Source of the DNA: Mycoplasmatota bacterium
GTDB taxonomy: Bacteria; Bacillota_I; Bacilli_A; Haloplasmatales; Haloplasmataceae
Reading direction: 5' to 3'
Assembly: GCA_018394295.1 (NCBI GenBank)
Contig: CP074573.1
Location: 1,116,001-1,180,000, forward strand
Length of the DNA: 64,000 nucleotides
In this document: piece after piece, positions 26,344 to 37,125 of the stretch
Numbering within the stretch: the first letter of the stretch is position 1
Layout of the letters: each line of letters starts with the position of its first letter
The notes under the pieces: generated by a model
Database searches by the model: none
What the model was told of the DNA's origin: nothing
What the model saw: only the letters and a program-made list of their open reading frames with translations
Translations under genes and position numbers: made by a program

Positions 26344-27378
26344 ATGAAAAAAGGAAACAAGTTTGGAGTTCATCGAGTAATAGAACCAAATGGTGTTATG
26401 CCACAAGCAGCACAAATAGTTGATAATACAATGGAGATTTATAATAATGAAATACTGATTGATGTGTTAACATTGAATATTGACTCAGCTAGTTTTACCC
26501 AAATCAAGAAAACATGTAATAGTGATAAACAAAAAATGAAGGAAATGATTACTGAAATCGTTTCAAAAAGAGGTAAAATGCAAAATCCTGTTACAGGTTC
26601 AGGTGGAATGTTAATTGGAATTGTAAAAGAAATTGGTCCAGATTTCCCTGATAAGAACTTAAAAGTGGGCGATAAGATTGCCACTTTAGTATCACTTACA
26701 TTAACACCATTAAAAATTAATGAAATTAAAGATATTAAATTAGATGCTGACCAAGTTGATGTTAATGCACAAGCGATCTTATTTGAATCAGGAATATATG
26801 CAGTCATTCCATCTGATATGCCAGAAAAATTAGCATTAGCAGCATTAGATGTTGCTGGGGCACCAGCTCAAGTTGATAAACTTGTAAAAGAAGGAAACAC
26901 CGTGGCGATTATTGGAGCTGCTGGTAAATCAGGAATCTTATGTTGTTACCAAGCAATGAAAAAAGCTGGACCAAATGGAAAAGTGATTAGTGTTGTAAGA
27001 GGTGAAAAACATAAACAAGAATTATTAGAATTAGGATACACAACAGATATCGTATTAGCTGATGCAACAAATGCGATGGATGTGTATGAAAAAGTACTAG
27101 AAGCTAATAATGGAGAACAAGTTGATGTAACTATCAATGTCGTGAATGTACCAAATACAGAAATGTCAAGTATTTTAATTACAAAGGATACTGGTGTTGT
27201 ATATTTCTTCTCTATGGCTACATCATTTACAAAAGCTGCTTTAGGTGCAGAAGGAATTGGTACTGATGTGACCATGTTAATTGGAAATGGTTACTCAAAA
27301 AATCATGATCAAATCACCTTAAATATAGTTAGAGAATCCGATAAAATTAGAAAAGTTTTCGAAAATAAATATCTTTAG
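26344..27378 (+). CDS. kdd: L-erythro-3,5-diaminohexanoate dehydrogenase
   Basis: This 344-residue protein has the Kdd N-terminus FGVHRVIEPNGVMPQAA, and a Rossmann domain with VAIIGAAGKSGILCCYQAMKKAG near residue 190. It oxidatively deaminates 3,5-diaminohexanoate to 3-keto-5-aminohexanoate, reducing NAD(P)+. It lies 12 bases after kce with an AGGAGG site. The length and the position between kce and kamA both fit the known lysine cluster. Confidence 0.94.
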   Translation: MKKGNKFGVHRVIEPNGVMPQAAQIVDNTMEIYNNEILIDVLTLNIDSASFTQIKKTCNSDKQKMKEMITEIVSKRGKMQNPVTGSGGMLIGIVKEIGPDFPDKNLKVGDKIATLVSLTLTPLKINEIKDIKLDADQVDVNAQAILFESGIYAVIPSDMPEKLALAALDVAGAPAQVDKLVKEGNTVAIIGAAGKSGILCCYQAMKKAGPNGKVISVVRGEKHKQELLELGYTTDIVLADATNAMDVYEKVLEANNGEQVDVTINVVNVPNTEMSSILITKDTGVVYFFSMATSFTKAALGAEGIGTDVTMLIGNGYSKNHDQITLNIVRESDKIRKVFENKYL

Positions 27379-27389
27379 GAGTGATCTAG

Positions 27390-28631
27390 TTGTTAAAAAT
27401 TAATACAGAATATCTAAGGAGAAGAAAATCTTATTTTCCGAATGTAACAGATGAAGAGTGGAATAACTGGCACTGGCAAGTTCGGAATAGAATTGTCTCT
27501 TTAGATATGCTTGAAAAATATATTAAATTAAGTCATGATGAGAAAGATGCTATTGAAAAAGTATTGGGTAAATTCCGAATGGCTATTACTCCATACTATT
27601 TAACCTTAATGGATCCTGAAGACCCTAAATGTCCGGTTAGAATGCAAGCGATACCGACGATTAATGAGATGCAAGTTGGTGCTCATGATTTTGTTGACCC
27701 TTTACATGAAGATGCAGATTCTCCTGTTCAAGGATTAACCCATCGATATCCTGATCGTGTTTTATTTTTAATCACTGATATGTGTTCAATGTATTGTAGG
27801 CATTGTACACGTAGACGTTTTGCTGGACAAACAGACAATGAGGTATCTAAAACAAGAATAGATAGAGCAATTGAGTATATTAAGGATCATCATGAGGTAA
27901 GAGATGTTTTATTATCTGGTGGCGATGCATTATTAGTAAGTGATGAAAGAATTGAGTATATATTAAAAAAATTACGTGCTATTCCCCATGTTGAAATCAT
28001 TCGATTTGGTACACGTACACCTGTTGTAATGCCACAACGAATAACTGATAAATTTGTCAATATGGTAAAAAAATACCATCCAGTATGGCTCAATACACAT
28101 TTTAATCATGTGAAAGAAATTACACCAGAATCCAAAAAAGCAATTGAAAAAATGGCTAATGCAGGTATTCCACTTGGCAATCAAAGCGTTCTTTTAAGAG
28201 GGGTTAATGATTGTGTCCATGTGATGAAAGAACTGGTTCATAATTTAGTGGCGATGCGTGTACGACCTTACTATATTTATCAATGTGATTTATCGACAGG
28301 AATAGAACATTTTAGAACACCAGTTTCAAAAGGAATTGAAATTATTGAGGGGTTAAGAGGTCATACCTCAGGTTATGCTGTACCAACATTTGTGGTTGAT
28401 GCACCTGGTGGTGGTGGAAAGATTCCAGTTATGCCACAATACTTAATCTCACAGTCGCCAGGTAAAGTTGTATTACGTAATTTTGAAGGAAATATATCGA
28501 CTTATTATGAGCCTGTTGGTTACCAAGAAGATTGTCATTGTGATTATTGCTCATCACATAAAGAACACCATTCAATTGGTGTATCACGTTTACTTTTTGG
28601 GGAACAACTAAGTCTTGAGACAAAAGAATAA
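27390..28631 (+). CDS. kamA: lysine 2,3-aminomutase
   Basis: This 413-residue radical-SAM enzyme has the iron-sulfur motif CSMYCRHC in [20 protein letters not shown], the [14 protein letters not shown] strand, and the PLP-lysine loop [16 protein letters not shown]. It converts L-lysine to L-beta-lysine, the entry step of the pathway. Cysteines near the C-terminus (CHCDYCSSH) match the zinc site. The start is TTG after AGGAGTGATC. It is adjacent to kdd upstream and kamB downstream. Confidence 0.96.
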   Translation: MLKINTEYLRRRKSYFPNVTDEEWNNWHWQVRNRIVSLDMLEKYIKLSHDEKDAIEKVLGKFRMAITPYYLTLMDPEDPKCPVRMQAIPTINEMQVGAHDFVDPLHEDADSPVQGLTHRYPDRVLFLITDMCSMYCRHCTRRRFAGQTDNEVSKTRIDRAIEYIKDHHEVRDVLLSGGDALLVSDERIEYILKKLRAIPHVEIIRFGTRTPVVMPQRITDKFVNMVKKYHPVWLNTHFNHVKEITPESKKAIEKMANAGIPLGNQSVLLRGVNDCVHVMKELVHNLVAMRVRPYYIYQCDLSTGIEHFRTPVSKGIEIIEGLRGHTSGYAVPTFVVDAPGGGGKIPVMPQYLISQSPGKVVLRNFEGNISTYYEPVGYQEDCHCDYCSSHKEHHSIGVSRLLFGEQLSLETKE

Positions 28632-28632
28632 A

Positions 28633-29652
28633 ATGATTTCTTTAATAGAAAATTATAAAGTCATCTCTATTATTGGAATGGCTAAAAATGTTGGTAAGAC
28701 AACGACATTGAATTATTTGTTAAAACATTTATATCATAAAAAGGTAGTAGGGTTAACATCAATTGGAAGAGATGGGGAAAATGTAGATGTTGTGACAAAT
28801 ACTCCAAAACCTAAGATTTATATAGAAAGTGGTACGATTATCGCAACAACAACGATATGTTTACAGAACTCTGATTTTACAAAACAAATATTAGAAACAA
28901 CTGATATTAATACACCTTTAGGTGAAGTGGTGATTGTTCGAGCGTTAAGTGATGGTTATGTTGATTTAGCTGGTCCTTCATTCAATCAACAAATGAAAAG
29001 GGTTATTTCTAGATTAAAACATTATTCAGTTGATGTGATATTAATTGATGGTGCCATCAGTAGAAAAGGATTAGCTTCAGAAGAGGTAAGTGAAGCAACA
29101 ATTTTGTGTACTGGAGCTGCTTATTCAAGTCAAATAAAAACTGTGATAGAAGATACAGAACATATTGTTCATTTATTTAACTTAAAAGAAGTTGATCAAT
29201 CATTATACACTGATTTTAGTCGAGTTATGGATGAATCTCCTCTTTCACTTGTTTATCAAAATGGATTTATAAAATCAATTAAGGTGAAAACAGCATTAAA
29301 TTCAGCGAAGCAAATTATTAATGAATTAAATTATGGGGTAAAATATTTGCTGATAAATGGTGCTTTAACGGATGAATTTCTTAAAGTATTGTTTGAAAAT
29401 CGTAATAAATTTAAATCATTAAAGGTTGTCGTACCTCATGCGACTAAATGTTTGTTTCATAAATATACAAGTGATAAATTAAAGCATATTAATGTTGATA
29501 TTCAAGTATTAGAGAAAACTAAATTACTTTGTGTTTCAATTAACCCTACATCTCCTTTAAATTATGCCTTTGATGCAGAAAAGTTTCAATTGGCATTAAG
29601 TCAAAAACTAACGATACCAATATACAATGTTGTGAGGGATAATGATGAATAA
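28633..29652 (+). CDS. kamB: KamB-like subunit of lysine 5,6-aminomutase reactivase
   Basis: This protein of about 339 residues has an N-terminal P-loop (SIIGMAKNVGKTTTLNYLL) followed by SIGRDGENVD and a central VILIDGAISRKGLAS strand. Genes of this type lie between kamA and kamD in lysine fermenters and are named KamB. With KamC they are thought to restore inactivated lysine 5,6-aminomutase by exchanging damaged cobalamin. The ATG at 28633 lies two bases after kamA; a TTG at 28615 inside kamA is an alternative start. Family experimental support is limited. Confidence 0.82.
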   Translation: MISLIENYKVISIIGMAKNVGKTTTLNYLLKHLYHKKVVGLTSIGRDGENVDVVTNTPKPKIYIESGTIIATTTICLQNSDFTKQILETTDINTPLGEVVIVRALSDGYVDLAGPSFNQQMKRVISRLKHYSVDVILIDGAISRKGLASEEVSEATILCTGAAYSSQIKTVIEDTEHIVHLFNLKEVDQSLYTDFSRVMDESPLSLVYQNGFIKSIKVKTALNSAKQIINELNYGVKYLLINGALTDEFLKVLFENRNKFKSLKVVVPHATKCLFHKYTSDKLKHINVDIQVLEKTKLLCVSINPTSPLNYAFDAEKFQLALSQKLTIPIYNVVRDNDE

Positions 29653-31063
29653 ATTTATTAATGGACAAGTCAAAAAAGTTATCAGTTTTAATGATTTAAT
29701 GAAAGAAATAACCATTCATAGTGCTTATGGTAATTTCTTTCTTCATCACTTGACTCCATTTGATTCAAAAGATGAATTATTGAAAGAATATCATTTAATT
29801 GAAAAATTTATTCAACATTTTAATGATTTTGATAAACTAGAACGTATTTTAGATAAATTTAAAGATATTAAATTAACATTGAAAAATTGTAAAGAAGGTA
29901 AGATATTAGATATTGTTGACTTATATGAAATAAAGATACAAGCTATTTACATGAATGAACTTAAGAAAGTTTTTAATCCTTTTGATATTGAATTATTAAC
30001 GATGAACGATTGTCAAGATATTATTCAATTACTATCATCAAGCAATAATGATATAACTACAGATTTTACGATTTATAATTCATATTCAGAACATTTAAAA
30101 GAAATCCGTCTAGAAAAAAGAAAAATTGAACATCAATATTTTAAAGCAGATGATAAAAATAGAGAACAGCTTCAAATATTACGATCAAAGTATGTCATCT
30201 TAGAAGCAGATGAGGAATTAAAGGTACGAAAAAAATTAACACATCAATTACAAAATATGGTTTGTAAGATGGAAGATAATATTAGTAAAATAAGTCATAT
30301 CGATGTACTTATTGGAAAAGCTAAAATGGCAGTTAAGTATCATGCCGTGAAACCAACGATTTCAGAAAACCTACTTAGTCTAGTAGATATGGAGAATCCT
30401 TTAATTAAGAATCAAGTTGAACAACTAGGTAATCATTATACTAAAAATTCAATAGAGATGTATCAAGGAACAACCATATTGACTGGGGCTAATATGAGTG
30501 GGAAATCGTCAGTTATTAAAACAGTCGCATTAAACGTTTGCTTAGCTCATCTTGGATTTTATGTATTTGCGAAAGAGGCGTTTATTCCTATCGTATCAGG
30601 AATTGAATATGTTGGTTATGAATCTGAAAACGTGATACATGGTTTATCTTCTTTTGGATTTGAAATTGCTTCAATAAATAACACGATAGAAAAGATGAAG
30701 AAAAATACTTATTTGATATGTGTGGATGAATTTGCTCGTTCAACTAATCCGAGTGAAGGACAAAAATTTGTTAAAGCCTTTGCAGAATTTTCGAAAAATT
30801 ATTCTTCTTACACATTATTAGCGACTCATTATGATGGTGTTGTTACGTCTAATATGAATCATTATCAAATTGAGGGGTTAAAAGATGAAGAGATAGATAG
30901 TGTTACTATTCACTCAATAAAAGATTTTAATCGGTTTATGAATTATACATTAAAAAAAGTTACAAAAATTGAACAGGTACCAAAAGAAGCTTATAAAGTA
31001 TCCGTTTTATTAGATATTGACAAAGATTTTAAAGCATACTTAGATAAATGCTACGAGGAGTGA
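29642..31063 (+). CDS. kamC: KamC, MutS-like ATPase of lysine 5,6-aminomutase reactivase
   Basis: This 473-residue protein ends in a MutS-type ABC ATPase domain: Walker A TILTGANMSGKSSVIKT near residue 280, Walker B YLICVDEFARSTNP, and LLATHYDG. Mismatch-recognition domains are absent; a coiled helical region precedes the ATPase. In lysine fermentation clusters this is KamC, which probably powers reactivation of lysine 5,6-aminomutase together with KamB. Its start overlaps the end of kamB by 11 bases, implying a complex made in fixed ratio. Confidence 0.85.
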   Translation: MMNKFINGQVKKVISFNDLMKEITIHSAYGNFFLHHLTPFDSKDELLKEYHLIEKFIQHFNDFDKLERILDKFKDIKLTLKNCKEGKILDIVDLYEIKIQAIYMNELKKVFNPFDIELLTMNDCQDIIQLLSSSNNDITTDFTIYNSYSEHLKEIRLEKRKIEHQYFKADDKNREQLQILRSKYVILEADEELKVRKKLTHQLQNMVCKMEDNISKISHIDVLIGKAKMAVKYHAVKPTISENLLSLVDMENPLIKNQVEQLGNHYTKNSIEMYQGTTILTGANMSGKSSVIKTVALNVCLAHLGFYVFAKEAFIPIVSGIEYVGYESENVIHGLSSFGFEIASINNTIEKMKKNTYLICVDEFARSTNPSEGQKFVKAFAEFSKNYSSYTLLATHYDGVVTSNMNHYQIEGLKDEEIDSVTIHSIKDFNRFMNYTLKKVTKIEQVPKEAYKVSVLLDIDKDFKAYLDKCYEE

Positions 31064-31070
31064 TCAAGAT

Positions 31071-32630
31071 TTGAGTAAACTTAATTTAGATTGGAATGTC
31101 GTTAATGAAGCAAGAATCCATGCTAAAAATATAGCTCAAAATGTACAAGAATTTATTGATAAACATACAACGGTAAGCGTTGAAAGAACCATTTGTCGAC
31201 TAGTAGGCATTGATGGTGTAAATGATTTAGATGTTGCTTTACCTAATGTTGTCGTAGACCATATTAAAGATAGAGGAAATATTGGATTAGGGGTTTGTTA
31301 TTACATAGGAAATGCAATGATAGAAACAGGACTTAGTCCACAAGATATTGCAGAAAAAATTGCTTCAGATGAATTAGATATTACGAAATTACCTAAAAAT
31401 GATATATTTGATATTCGTCTTGCCTTACAACCAATTGTAGAAAAATATTTGGATTTTATTAAATCAAATAATGTGTACAGAAAACAACAATTTAAAAAAT
31501 ATGGGATAAAAAAAGGACCTGAACTTTATGTTATTGTTGCTACAGGTAATATATATGAAGATGTTACACAAGCAGTAGCAGCTGCAAAACAAGGGGCTGA
31601 TATCATTGCTGTGATTCGTTCAACCGGACAATCACTATTAGATTATGTACCATATGGTGCTACAACTGAAGGTTTTGGTGGAACCTATGCAACTCAAGAA
31701 AACTTTAAAATTATGCGAAAAGCACTAGATGAGGTAGGAGAAGAATTAGGTAGATACATAAAACTAGTTAACTATGCTTCTGGTTTATGTATGCCAGAGA
31801 TTTCAGCGATGGGTGCTTTAGAACGTCTTGATGTTATGCTTAATGATTCATTATATGGTATTCTGTTCCGGGATATAAATATGAAACGTACTTTTGTTGA
31901 TCAATATTTTTCACGTGTAATTAATTCATATGCTGGAATTATTATCAACACTGGTGAAGATAATTATTTAACTACAAGCGATGCGATTGAAGAAGCACAT
32001 ACAGTTTTAGCATCACAATTTATCAATGAACAGTTTGCTTTACTTGCTCATTTACCAGAAGAATTACAAGGATTAGGTCATGCTTTTGAAATAAACCCTG
32101 ATGTTGAAAATGGATTTTTATATGAAGTTGCTCAAGCGCAAATGGCAAGAGAGATCTTTCCAAATGCTCCATTGAAATATATGCCACCAACTAAATTTAT
32201 GACAGGAAATGTCTTTAGAGGACATGTACAAGATGCCTTATTTAATATGACAACCATCATGACCAATCAAAAAATTCATTTATTGGGTATGATGACAGAA
32301 GCAATACATACACCATTTATGTCTGATAGAGCTTTGGCGATTGAAAATGCTCAATATATTTTTACAACGATGAAAGATATAAGTGAAGAAATAGAATTTA
32401 AAAAAGGTGGAATTATTGAAAATCGTGCTAAAGAAGTATTAAATAATGCAAATAATTTACTTTCGAAAATCGAAAAAATGGGAATCTTTGAGACATTAGA
32501 AAAAGGCATTTTTGCTGGAATAAAACGTCCACAAAATGGTGGTAAAGGATTAGAAAATGTCTTTAAAAAAGAAAATGCCTATTTTAATCTTGTATTAGAT
32601 TTAATGGTAGAGGAATTAAAGGAGGTTTAA
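31071..32630 (+). CDS. kamD: lysine 5,6-aminomutase, alpha subunit
   Basis: This 519-residue protein matches the KamD TIM-barrel subunit: RTICRLVGIDGVND early, AAAKQGADIIAVIRSTGQSLLDYVPYGATTEGFGGTY split over about residues 170-210, and MAREIFPNAPLKYMPPTKFMTG later. It uses adenosylcobalamin and PLP, supplied largely via KamE, to move the terminal amino group of beta-lysine. The start is TTG after GAGGAGTGATC. It is followed by kamE after one base. Confidence 0.95.
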   Translation: MSKLNLDWNVVNEARIHAKNIAQNVQEFIDKHTTVSVERTICRLVGIDGVNDLDVALPNVVVDHIKDRGNIGLGVCYYIGNAMIETGLSPQDIAEKIASDELDITKLPKNDIFDIRLALQPIVEKYLDFIKSNNVYRKQQFKKYGIKKGPELYVIVATGNIYEDVTQAVAAAKQGADIIAVIRSTGQSLLDYVPYGATTEGFGGTYATQENFKIMRKALDEVGEELGRYIKLVNYASGLCMPEISAMGALERLDVMLNDSLYGILFRDINMKRTFVDQYFSRVINSYAGIIINTGEDNYLTTSDAIEEAHTVLASQFINEQFALLAHLPEELQGLGHAFEINPDVENGFLYEVAQAQMAREIFPNAPLKYMPPTKFMTGNVFRGHVQDALFNMTTIMTNQKIHLLGMMTEAIHTPFMSDRALAIENAQYIFTTMKDISEEIEFKKGGIIENRAKEVLNNANNLLSKIEKMGIFETLEKGIFAGIKRPQNGGKGLENVFKKENAYFNLVLDLMVEELKEV

Positions 32631-32631
32631 A

Positions 32632-33441
32632 ATGGGATATTCACTAGATAAAAAAGATTTTGATAAAACATTAGATTTGACGAAAGTAAAACCTTATGGG
32701 GATACCATAAATGATGGAAAAGTACAAGTAAGTTTTACACTTCCGGTTCCTTTTAACGAGAAGGGTGAAGAATGTGCTAAAGAATTAGCTAAAAAGATGG
32801 GATTAATTGATCCACTTGTATCACATGGTCAAGATCTTGATGATAATTTTTCATTTTATATTATTTATGGTAATTTAATGCATTCTGCTGATTATACTAG
32901 TATTCATGTAGAAACAGTTGAAACAAATCACATGGATATGCATGATATCGAACATTACATTGAAGAAAACATTAAAAGAGATATTGTGATAATAGGTGCT
33001 TCAACAGGAAGTGATGCCCATACGGTTGGAATAGATGCAATTATGAATATGAAAGGTTATGCAGGACATTATGGGTTAGAACGATATCATGGGATTGATG
33101 CTTATAATTTAGGAAGTCAAGTAGAAAATGAAGTATTTGTTCAAAAAGCGATTGAATATAACGCAGATGTTTTATTAGTATCACAGACAGTTACGCAAAA
33201 AGATGTACATATCAAAAATTTAACACATTTAATAGAGTTATTAGAAGCAGAGGGAATTAGGGATCAAGTCGTTCTCATTTGTGGTGGTCCAAGAATTTCT
33301 CATGAATTAGCGAAAGAATTAGGGTATGATGCTGGGTTTGGTGTGAAGAAGTTTGCAGAAGATGTTGCCGCATTTTCTGTATGTGAAATGGTTAAAAGAA
33401 ATTTGGTAAATAGACTACCTTTAGGTACAAAAAAGCGTTAG
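32632..33441 (+). CDS. kamE: lysine 5,6-aminomutase, beta subunit (cobalamin-binding)
   Basis: This 269-residue protein carries the base-off cobalamin-binding motif DxHxxG as DAHTVGIDAIMNMKGYAGHYG near residue 125, and the later VVLICGGPRISHELAKELGYDAGFG strand of the B12 domain. The first half is the PLP-binding region (FYIIYGNLMHSADYTSI). With KamD it forms the enzyme that makes 3,5-diaminohexanoate. Its AGGAGG site overlaps the kamD stop. Confidence 0.95.
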   Translation: MGYSLDKKDFDKTLDLTKVKPYGDTINDGKVQVSFTLPVPFNEKGEECAKELAKKMGLIDPLVSHGQDLDDNFSFYIIYGNLMHSADYTSIHVETVETNHMDMHDIEHYIEENIKRDIVIIGASTGSDAHTVGIDAIMNMKGYAGHYGLERYHGIDAYNLGSQVENEVFVQKAIEYNADVLLVSQTVTQKDVHIKNLTHLIELLEAEGIRDQVVLICGGPRISHELAKELGYDAGFGVKKFAEDVAAFSVCEMVKRNLVNRLPLGTKKR

Positions 33442-33450
33442 GAGGAATGT

Positions 33451-34233
33451 ATGAATACGATTCTTTATGAAGTAAATGATAACATCGCGAAAATTACTTT
33501 TAATAGACCTAATGCCTTAAATGCAATCAATAAAGAAATGTTAAACGAATTGGATCAAGTTATTAATGAAATAAAGGCAGATGATAATATTCATTTTGTT
33601 CTCTTTACAGGTGTAGGGAAAGCATTTATTGCTGGAGCTGATATTTCAGAAATGGCTCATATGAACACATCAGAAGCAAAAGCTTATGGAAAATTTGGTG
33701 CAGATGTTTTTAGGAAAATCGAGTTATTAAAAAAAGTGACAATAGCAACAATTAATGGCTATTGTTTAGGTGGTGGAAATGAACTCGCAATGGCATGTGA
33801 TATTCGTATCGCATCAGAAAAGGCTAAATTTGGGCAACCAGAAGTCTCATTAGGGATTACACCAGGATTTTCTGGTACAATCCGTTTACCTAGAATTGTT
33901 GGTGTATCAAAAGCGAAAGAATTATTATTTACAGGTAAAATGATTGATGCTAAAGAAGCATTAACAATCGGTTTGGTATCATCTGTAGAACCATTAGAGT
34001 CTTTAAATGAAAAAGTTCATCATTTAATTCATTCTATTAACAAAAATTCATTACACGCTGTTTTGTCGACAAAACAAGTTGTAGATGAAGGAATTGAAGG
34101 TTCTTTAGACGATGGAATAGAATTAGAAACTGTTCATTTTTCAAATTGTTTTTCTTTCTATGATCAAAAAGAAGGAATGAATGCCTTTATTGAAAAAAGG
34201 AAAGCTAAATTTAATCACAACAAGGAGGAATAA
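33451..34233 (+). CDS. enoyl-CoA hydratase (crotonase)
   Basis: This 260-residue protein is a typical crotonase: [17 protein letters not shown], the oxyanion loop [10 protein letters not shown], and [21 protein letters not shown] with the catalytic glutamates. It probably interconverts crotonyl-CoA and 3-hydroxybutyryl-CoA. Its place in the lysine operon, directly before 3-hydroxybutyryl-CoA dehydrogenase, suggests it helps turn acetoacetyl-CoA into crotonyl-CoA and then butyrate. Confidence 0.92.
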   Translation: MNTILYEVNDNIAKITFNRPNALNAINKEMLNELDQVINEIKADDNIHFVLFTGVGKAFIAGADISEMAHMNTSEAKAYGKFGADVFRKIELLKKVTIATINGYCLGGGNELAMACDIRIASEKAKFGQPEVSLGITPGFSGTIRLPRIVGVSKAKELLFTGKMIDAKEALTIGLVSSVEPLESLNEKVHHLIHSINKNSLHAVLSTKQVVDEGIEGSLDDGIELETVHFSNCFSFYDQKEGMNAFIEKRKAKFNHNKEE

Positions 34234-34234
34234 G

Positions 34235-35080
34235 ATGAAAGTCCTTATTATTGGTAGTGGAACAATGGGAAGTGGCATTGCTCAAGTTATTGCACAATCT
34301 GGGCAAACGGTTATTTTAAATGATATATCAAGTGAATTAGTTGAAAAGGGTTATCAAAAAATTACACGGAATTTAGAAAAACTTGTTTCTAAAGGAAAAA
34401 TAACAGAGGAACAAAAAAATACAATATTAAATCATATTTCAATAAATACTGATATTAAAGAAGCCTATGATGTGGATTTAGTTATCGAAGCTGCTGTTGA
34501 AAATATGGAAATTAAGAAAAAAATATTTAAGCAACTAGATGAAACAATACAAAAAGATGCGATTTTAGCAACGAATACTTCTTCACTTTCGATAACAGAA
34601 ATTGCTGCTAGTACAACTAGATGTGATAAAGTCATCGGAATTCATTTCTTTAATCCTGCTCCAGTAATGAAATTAATAGAAGTAATAAAAGGATTAACAA
34701 CAAGTACTGAAACATTTAATACAATCATCGAGTTTGTTAAAAGTATTGGAAAAGAAGTGGTTAATGTTGAAGAAGCACCAGGATTTGTGGTTAACAGATT
34801 ACTAATTCCTATGATTAATGAAGCAATAGGCATATTATCAGAACAGGTCGCATCAGTAGAAGACATCGATAAAGCAATGATGTATGGCGCTAATCATCCG
34901 ATGGGACCACTTGCCTTATCTGATTTAATCGGTAATGATGTTGTTTTAGCGATCATGGAAGTATTATTTAAAGAATTTGGTGATCAAAAATATCGTCCGC
35001 ATCCGTATTTGAAAAAAATGGTGCGAGCTAATTTATTAGGAAGAAAAACTGGAAAAGGGTTTTATAATTATAAAAAATAA
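34235..35080 (+). CDS. hbd: 3-hydroxybutyryl-CoA dehydrogenase
   Basis: This protein of about 281 residues has the Rossmann motif [21 protein letters not shown], the active-site [32 protein letters not shown] and [13 protein letters not shown]. It reduces acetoacetyl-CoA to 3-hydroxybutyryl-CoA with NADH. The ATG at 34235, after AAGGAGGAATAAG, is the real start; longer in-frame versions run into the crotonase gene. With crotonase and the CoA-transferase it lets the acetoacetate half of lysine also become butyrate. Confidence 0.94.
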   Translation: MKVLIIGSGTMGSGIAQVIAQSGQTVILNDISSELVEKGYQKITRNLEKLVSKGKITEEQKNTILNHISINTDIKEAYDVDLVIEAAVENMEIKKKIFKQLDETIQKDAILATNTSSLSITEIAASTTRCDKVIGIHFFNPAPVMKLIEVIKGLTTSTETFNTIIEFVKSIGKEVVNVEEAPGFVVNRLLIPMINEAIGILSEQVASVEDIDKAMMYGANHPMGPLALSDLIGNDVVLAIMEVLFKEFGDQKYRPHPYLKKMVRANLLGRKTGKGFYNYKK

Positions 35081-35108
35081 ATTAAAATTAACTTCAGGAG
35101 GTAAATAT

Positions 35109-35753
35109 ATGAAATTAATTGACATCAATGATTTTAAATCTCATTTTAAAGATGGAATGTCAATTATGGTAGGTGGATTTATGGCTGTTGGTACATCAGA
35201 ACCGTTAATTGATGCTTTAGTAGAATCTAATGTCAAAGATTTAACAATTATATGTAATGATGCTGGATTTCCTGATAAGGGGGTTGGGAAATTAATTGAA
35301 AATAAACAAGTGAAAAAATTGCTAGCTTCTCATATTGGATTAAATCCAACGGCTGGAAAAATGATGGCATCAGGAGAATTAGAAACGGTCCTCATTCCAC
35401 AAGGGACTTTAATTGAACAAATACGCGCAGGTGGGGCTGGGCTTGGTGGTGTATTAACAACAACAGGGATTGGAACAATAGTAGAAGAGACAAAACAAAA
35501 AATAGAAATTGATGGTGTTGAATTTTTAGTAGAAAAGCCTTTAAAAGCTGATGTAGCAATTATTAGAGGTTCAAAAGTTGATAAATATGGGAATGTCATC
35601 TATAATGCGACAACACGAAATTTTAATCCAATGATGGCAATGGCTTGTGAAAAGGTTTTTGTTTGGCCAGAACAATTAGTGGATGAATTAGATCCAAATC
35701 ATATCATAACTCCACATATCTTTGTTGATTACATTGTGAAGGAGGATGAGTAG
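35109..35753 (+). CDS. atoD: butyrate-acetoacetate CoA-transferase, subunit A
   Basis: This 214-residue protein has the 3-oxoacid CoA-transferase subunit A pattern: DGMSIMVGGFMAVGTSEPLIDAL, GGAGLGGVLTTTGIGT and VAIIRGSKVDKYGN. Together with subunit B it moves CoA from butyryl-CoA to acetoacetate, giving acetoacetyl-CoA and butyrate, the CoA-balancing step of lysine fermentation. It has a CAGGAGG site and is directly followed by atoA. Confidence 0.92.
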   Translation: MKLIDINDFKSHFKDGMSIMVGGFMAVGTSEPLIDALVESNVKDLTIICNDAGFPDKGVGKLIENKQVKKLLASHIGLNPTAGKMMASGELETVLIPQGTLIEQIRAGGAGLGGVLTTTGIGTIVEETKQKIEIDGVEFLVEKPLKADVAIIRGSKVDKYGNVIYNATTRNFNPMMAMACEKVFVWPEQLVDELDPNHIITPHIFVDYIVKEDE

Positions 35754-36431
35754 ATGGATAGTAGAAGCATTAAAGAAATTATAGCTAGAAGAGTTGCTTT
35801 AGAGTTAAGAGATGGTGATGTTGTTAATTTAGGAATTGGATTACCAACTTTAGTTGCTAATTATGTACCAGAAGGTATAAATGTTTATTTTCAATCTGAA
35901 AACGGGTTAATTAATTTAGGTCCTAAACCAAATGAAGGTGAAGAAGACTTTGATGTAACCAATGCAGGAGGACAACCGGTAACTATATTACCTGGCGGTG
36001 CATATTTTGATAGTTCTATTTCATTTTCTATAATACGTGGTGGACATGTTGATTTAACAGTCCTAGGGTCTTTAGAAGTAGATGAAAAAGGGAATATCGC
36101 TAATTGGATAATACCTGGAAAGATGGTACCTGGTATGGGTGGAGCAATGGATTTATTAGTTGGTGCTAAAAAAGTCATTGTTGCCATGAGTCATACAAAT
36201 AAAGGAAGACCAAAAATATTAAAAGAATGTACATTACCATTAACCGCTAAGGGTGAGGTTGATATGATATTTACTGAAATGGGTGTCATGGAAATTACAC
36301 CATCTGGTATAAAGTTAATTGAAATAAACCCAATGTTTACTGTAGAAGAAGTACAGGAAGCAACAGGTGCGCAATTAATTATTTCAGAAAATTTAAAAAT
36401 AATGGATGTTCCATATGAAAATAAAGCGTAA
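35754..36431 (+). CDS. atoA: butyrate-acetoacetate CoA-transferase, subunit B
   Basis: This 225-residue protein has the subunit B signature [19 protein letters not shown] and the catalytic glutamate in the [10 protein letters not shown] motif near residue 47, then [20 protein letters not shown]. It carries the glutamyl-CoA intermediate of the transferase. It starts after GGAGGATGAG, right after the subunit A stop. The next membrane-protein gene overlaps its end. Confidence 0.93.
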   Translation: MDSRSIKEIIARRVALELRDGDVVNLGIGLPTLVANYVPEGINVYFQSENGLINLGPKPNEGEEDFDVTNAGGQPVTILPGGAYFDSSISFSIIRGGHVDLTVLGSLEVDEKGNIANWIIPGKMVPGMGGAMDLLVGAKKVIVAMSHTNKGRPKILKECTLPLTAKGEVDMIFTEMGVMEITPSGIKLIEINPMFTVEEVQEATGAQLIISENLKIMDVPYENKA

Positions 36432-37092
36432 AGATTCTTTATTTGTAATAATTTTTATTTTAATATGTACAATTCTTGTTGTTAAACAATCTAGAAATAC
36501 ATTTATTGATTTAACAAATCAATATCCCTACTTAATGGGATTTATTAAAGTAGCTGTATTGGCGACAATGGGTGAGTTATTAGCATCTAGAATTTCAAAA
36601 GGTACCTATAAGATTAATGGTATAATTTTGAAAATGATTATATGGGGTTTGATTGGGTGTAGTTTTGTTTTAGTTTTTAAACTTTTTGCATCAGGTGTTA
36701 TTGCACTTCAAGAAGATTATTTACTACCTCAGATTAGTCATCATACATTTTTAGGTAAATTACTTTTTGCTTTCTTAACAAGTACATTGATGAACCTTAT
36801 CTTTGCGCCAACTTTTATGGCATTTCATCGTATTACTGATACATACATAGAATTAGGTCATGGAAATCTAAAACAAATAGCATCTATAAAATCAGAACAA
36901 GTAATTAAATCCATTGATTGGAATCATTTTATTAAATTTGTTGTTTTTAAAACAATTCCTTTCTTCTGGATACCAGCACATACGGTTACTTTCTTATTAC
37001 CAGAAGTGTATCGCGTTTTAGTAGCTGCTTTGTTATCAATTGTTTTAGGAATCATTTTATCATTGTCTAAAAGACAAATAAAACGATTATAA
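36415..37092 (+). CDS. Mpv17/PMP22-like membrane protein
   Basis: This protein of about 225 residues has four to five hydrophobic segments. The segment [19 protein letters not shown] and the C-terminal [33 protein letters not shown] resemble the Mpv17/PMP22 family (cf. FxP..yRv......W). The start is ATG 36415 or 36406, both inside the atoA end, so it belongs to the lysine operon. Its role is unknown; it could be a channel for a substrate or product, but that is a guess. The operon has no other transporter-like gene. Confidence 0.6.
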   Translation: MKIKRKDSLFVIIFILICTILVVKQSRNTFIDLTNQYPYLMGFIKVAVLATMGELLASRISKGTYKINGIILKMIIWGLIGCSFVLVFKLFASGVIALQEDYLLPQISHHTFLGKLLFAFLTSTLMNLIFAPTFMAFHRITDTYIELGHGNLKQIASIKSEQVIKSIDWNHFIKFVVFKTIPFFWIPAHTVTFLLPEVYRVLVAALLSIVLGIILSLSKRQIKRL

Positions 37093-37125
37093 TATGCTTT
37101 TTTAAAAATATTTTGATAATATATG

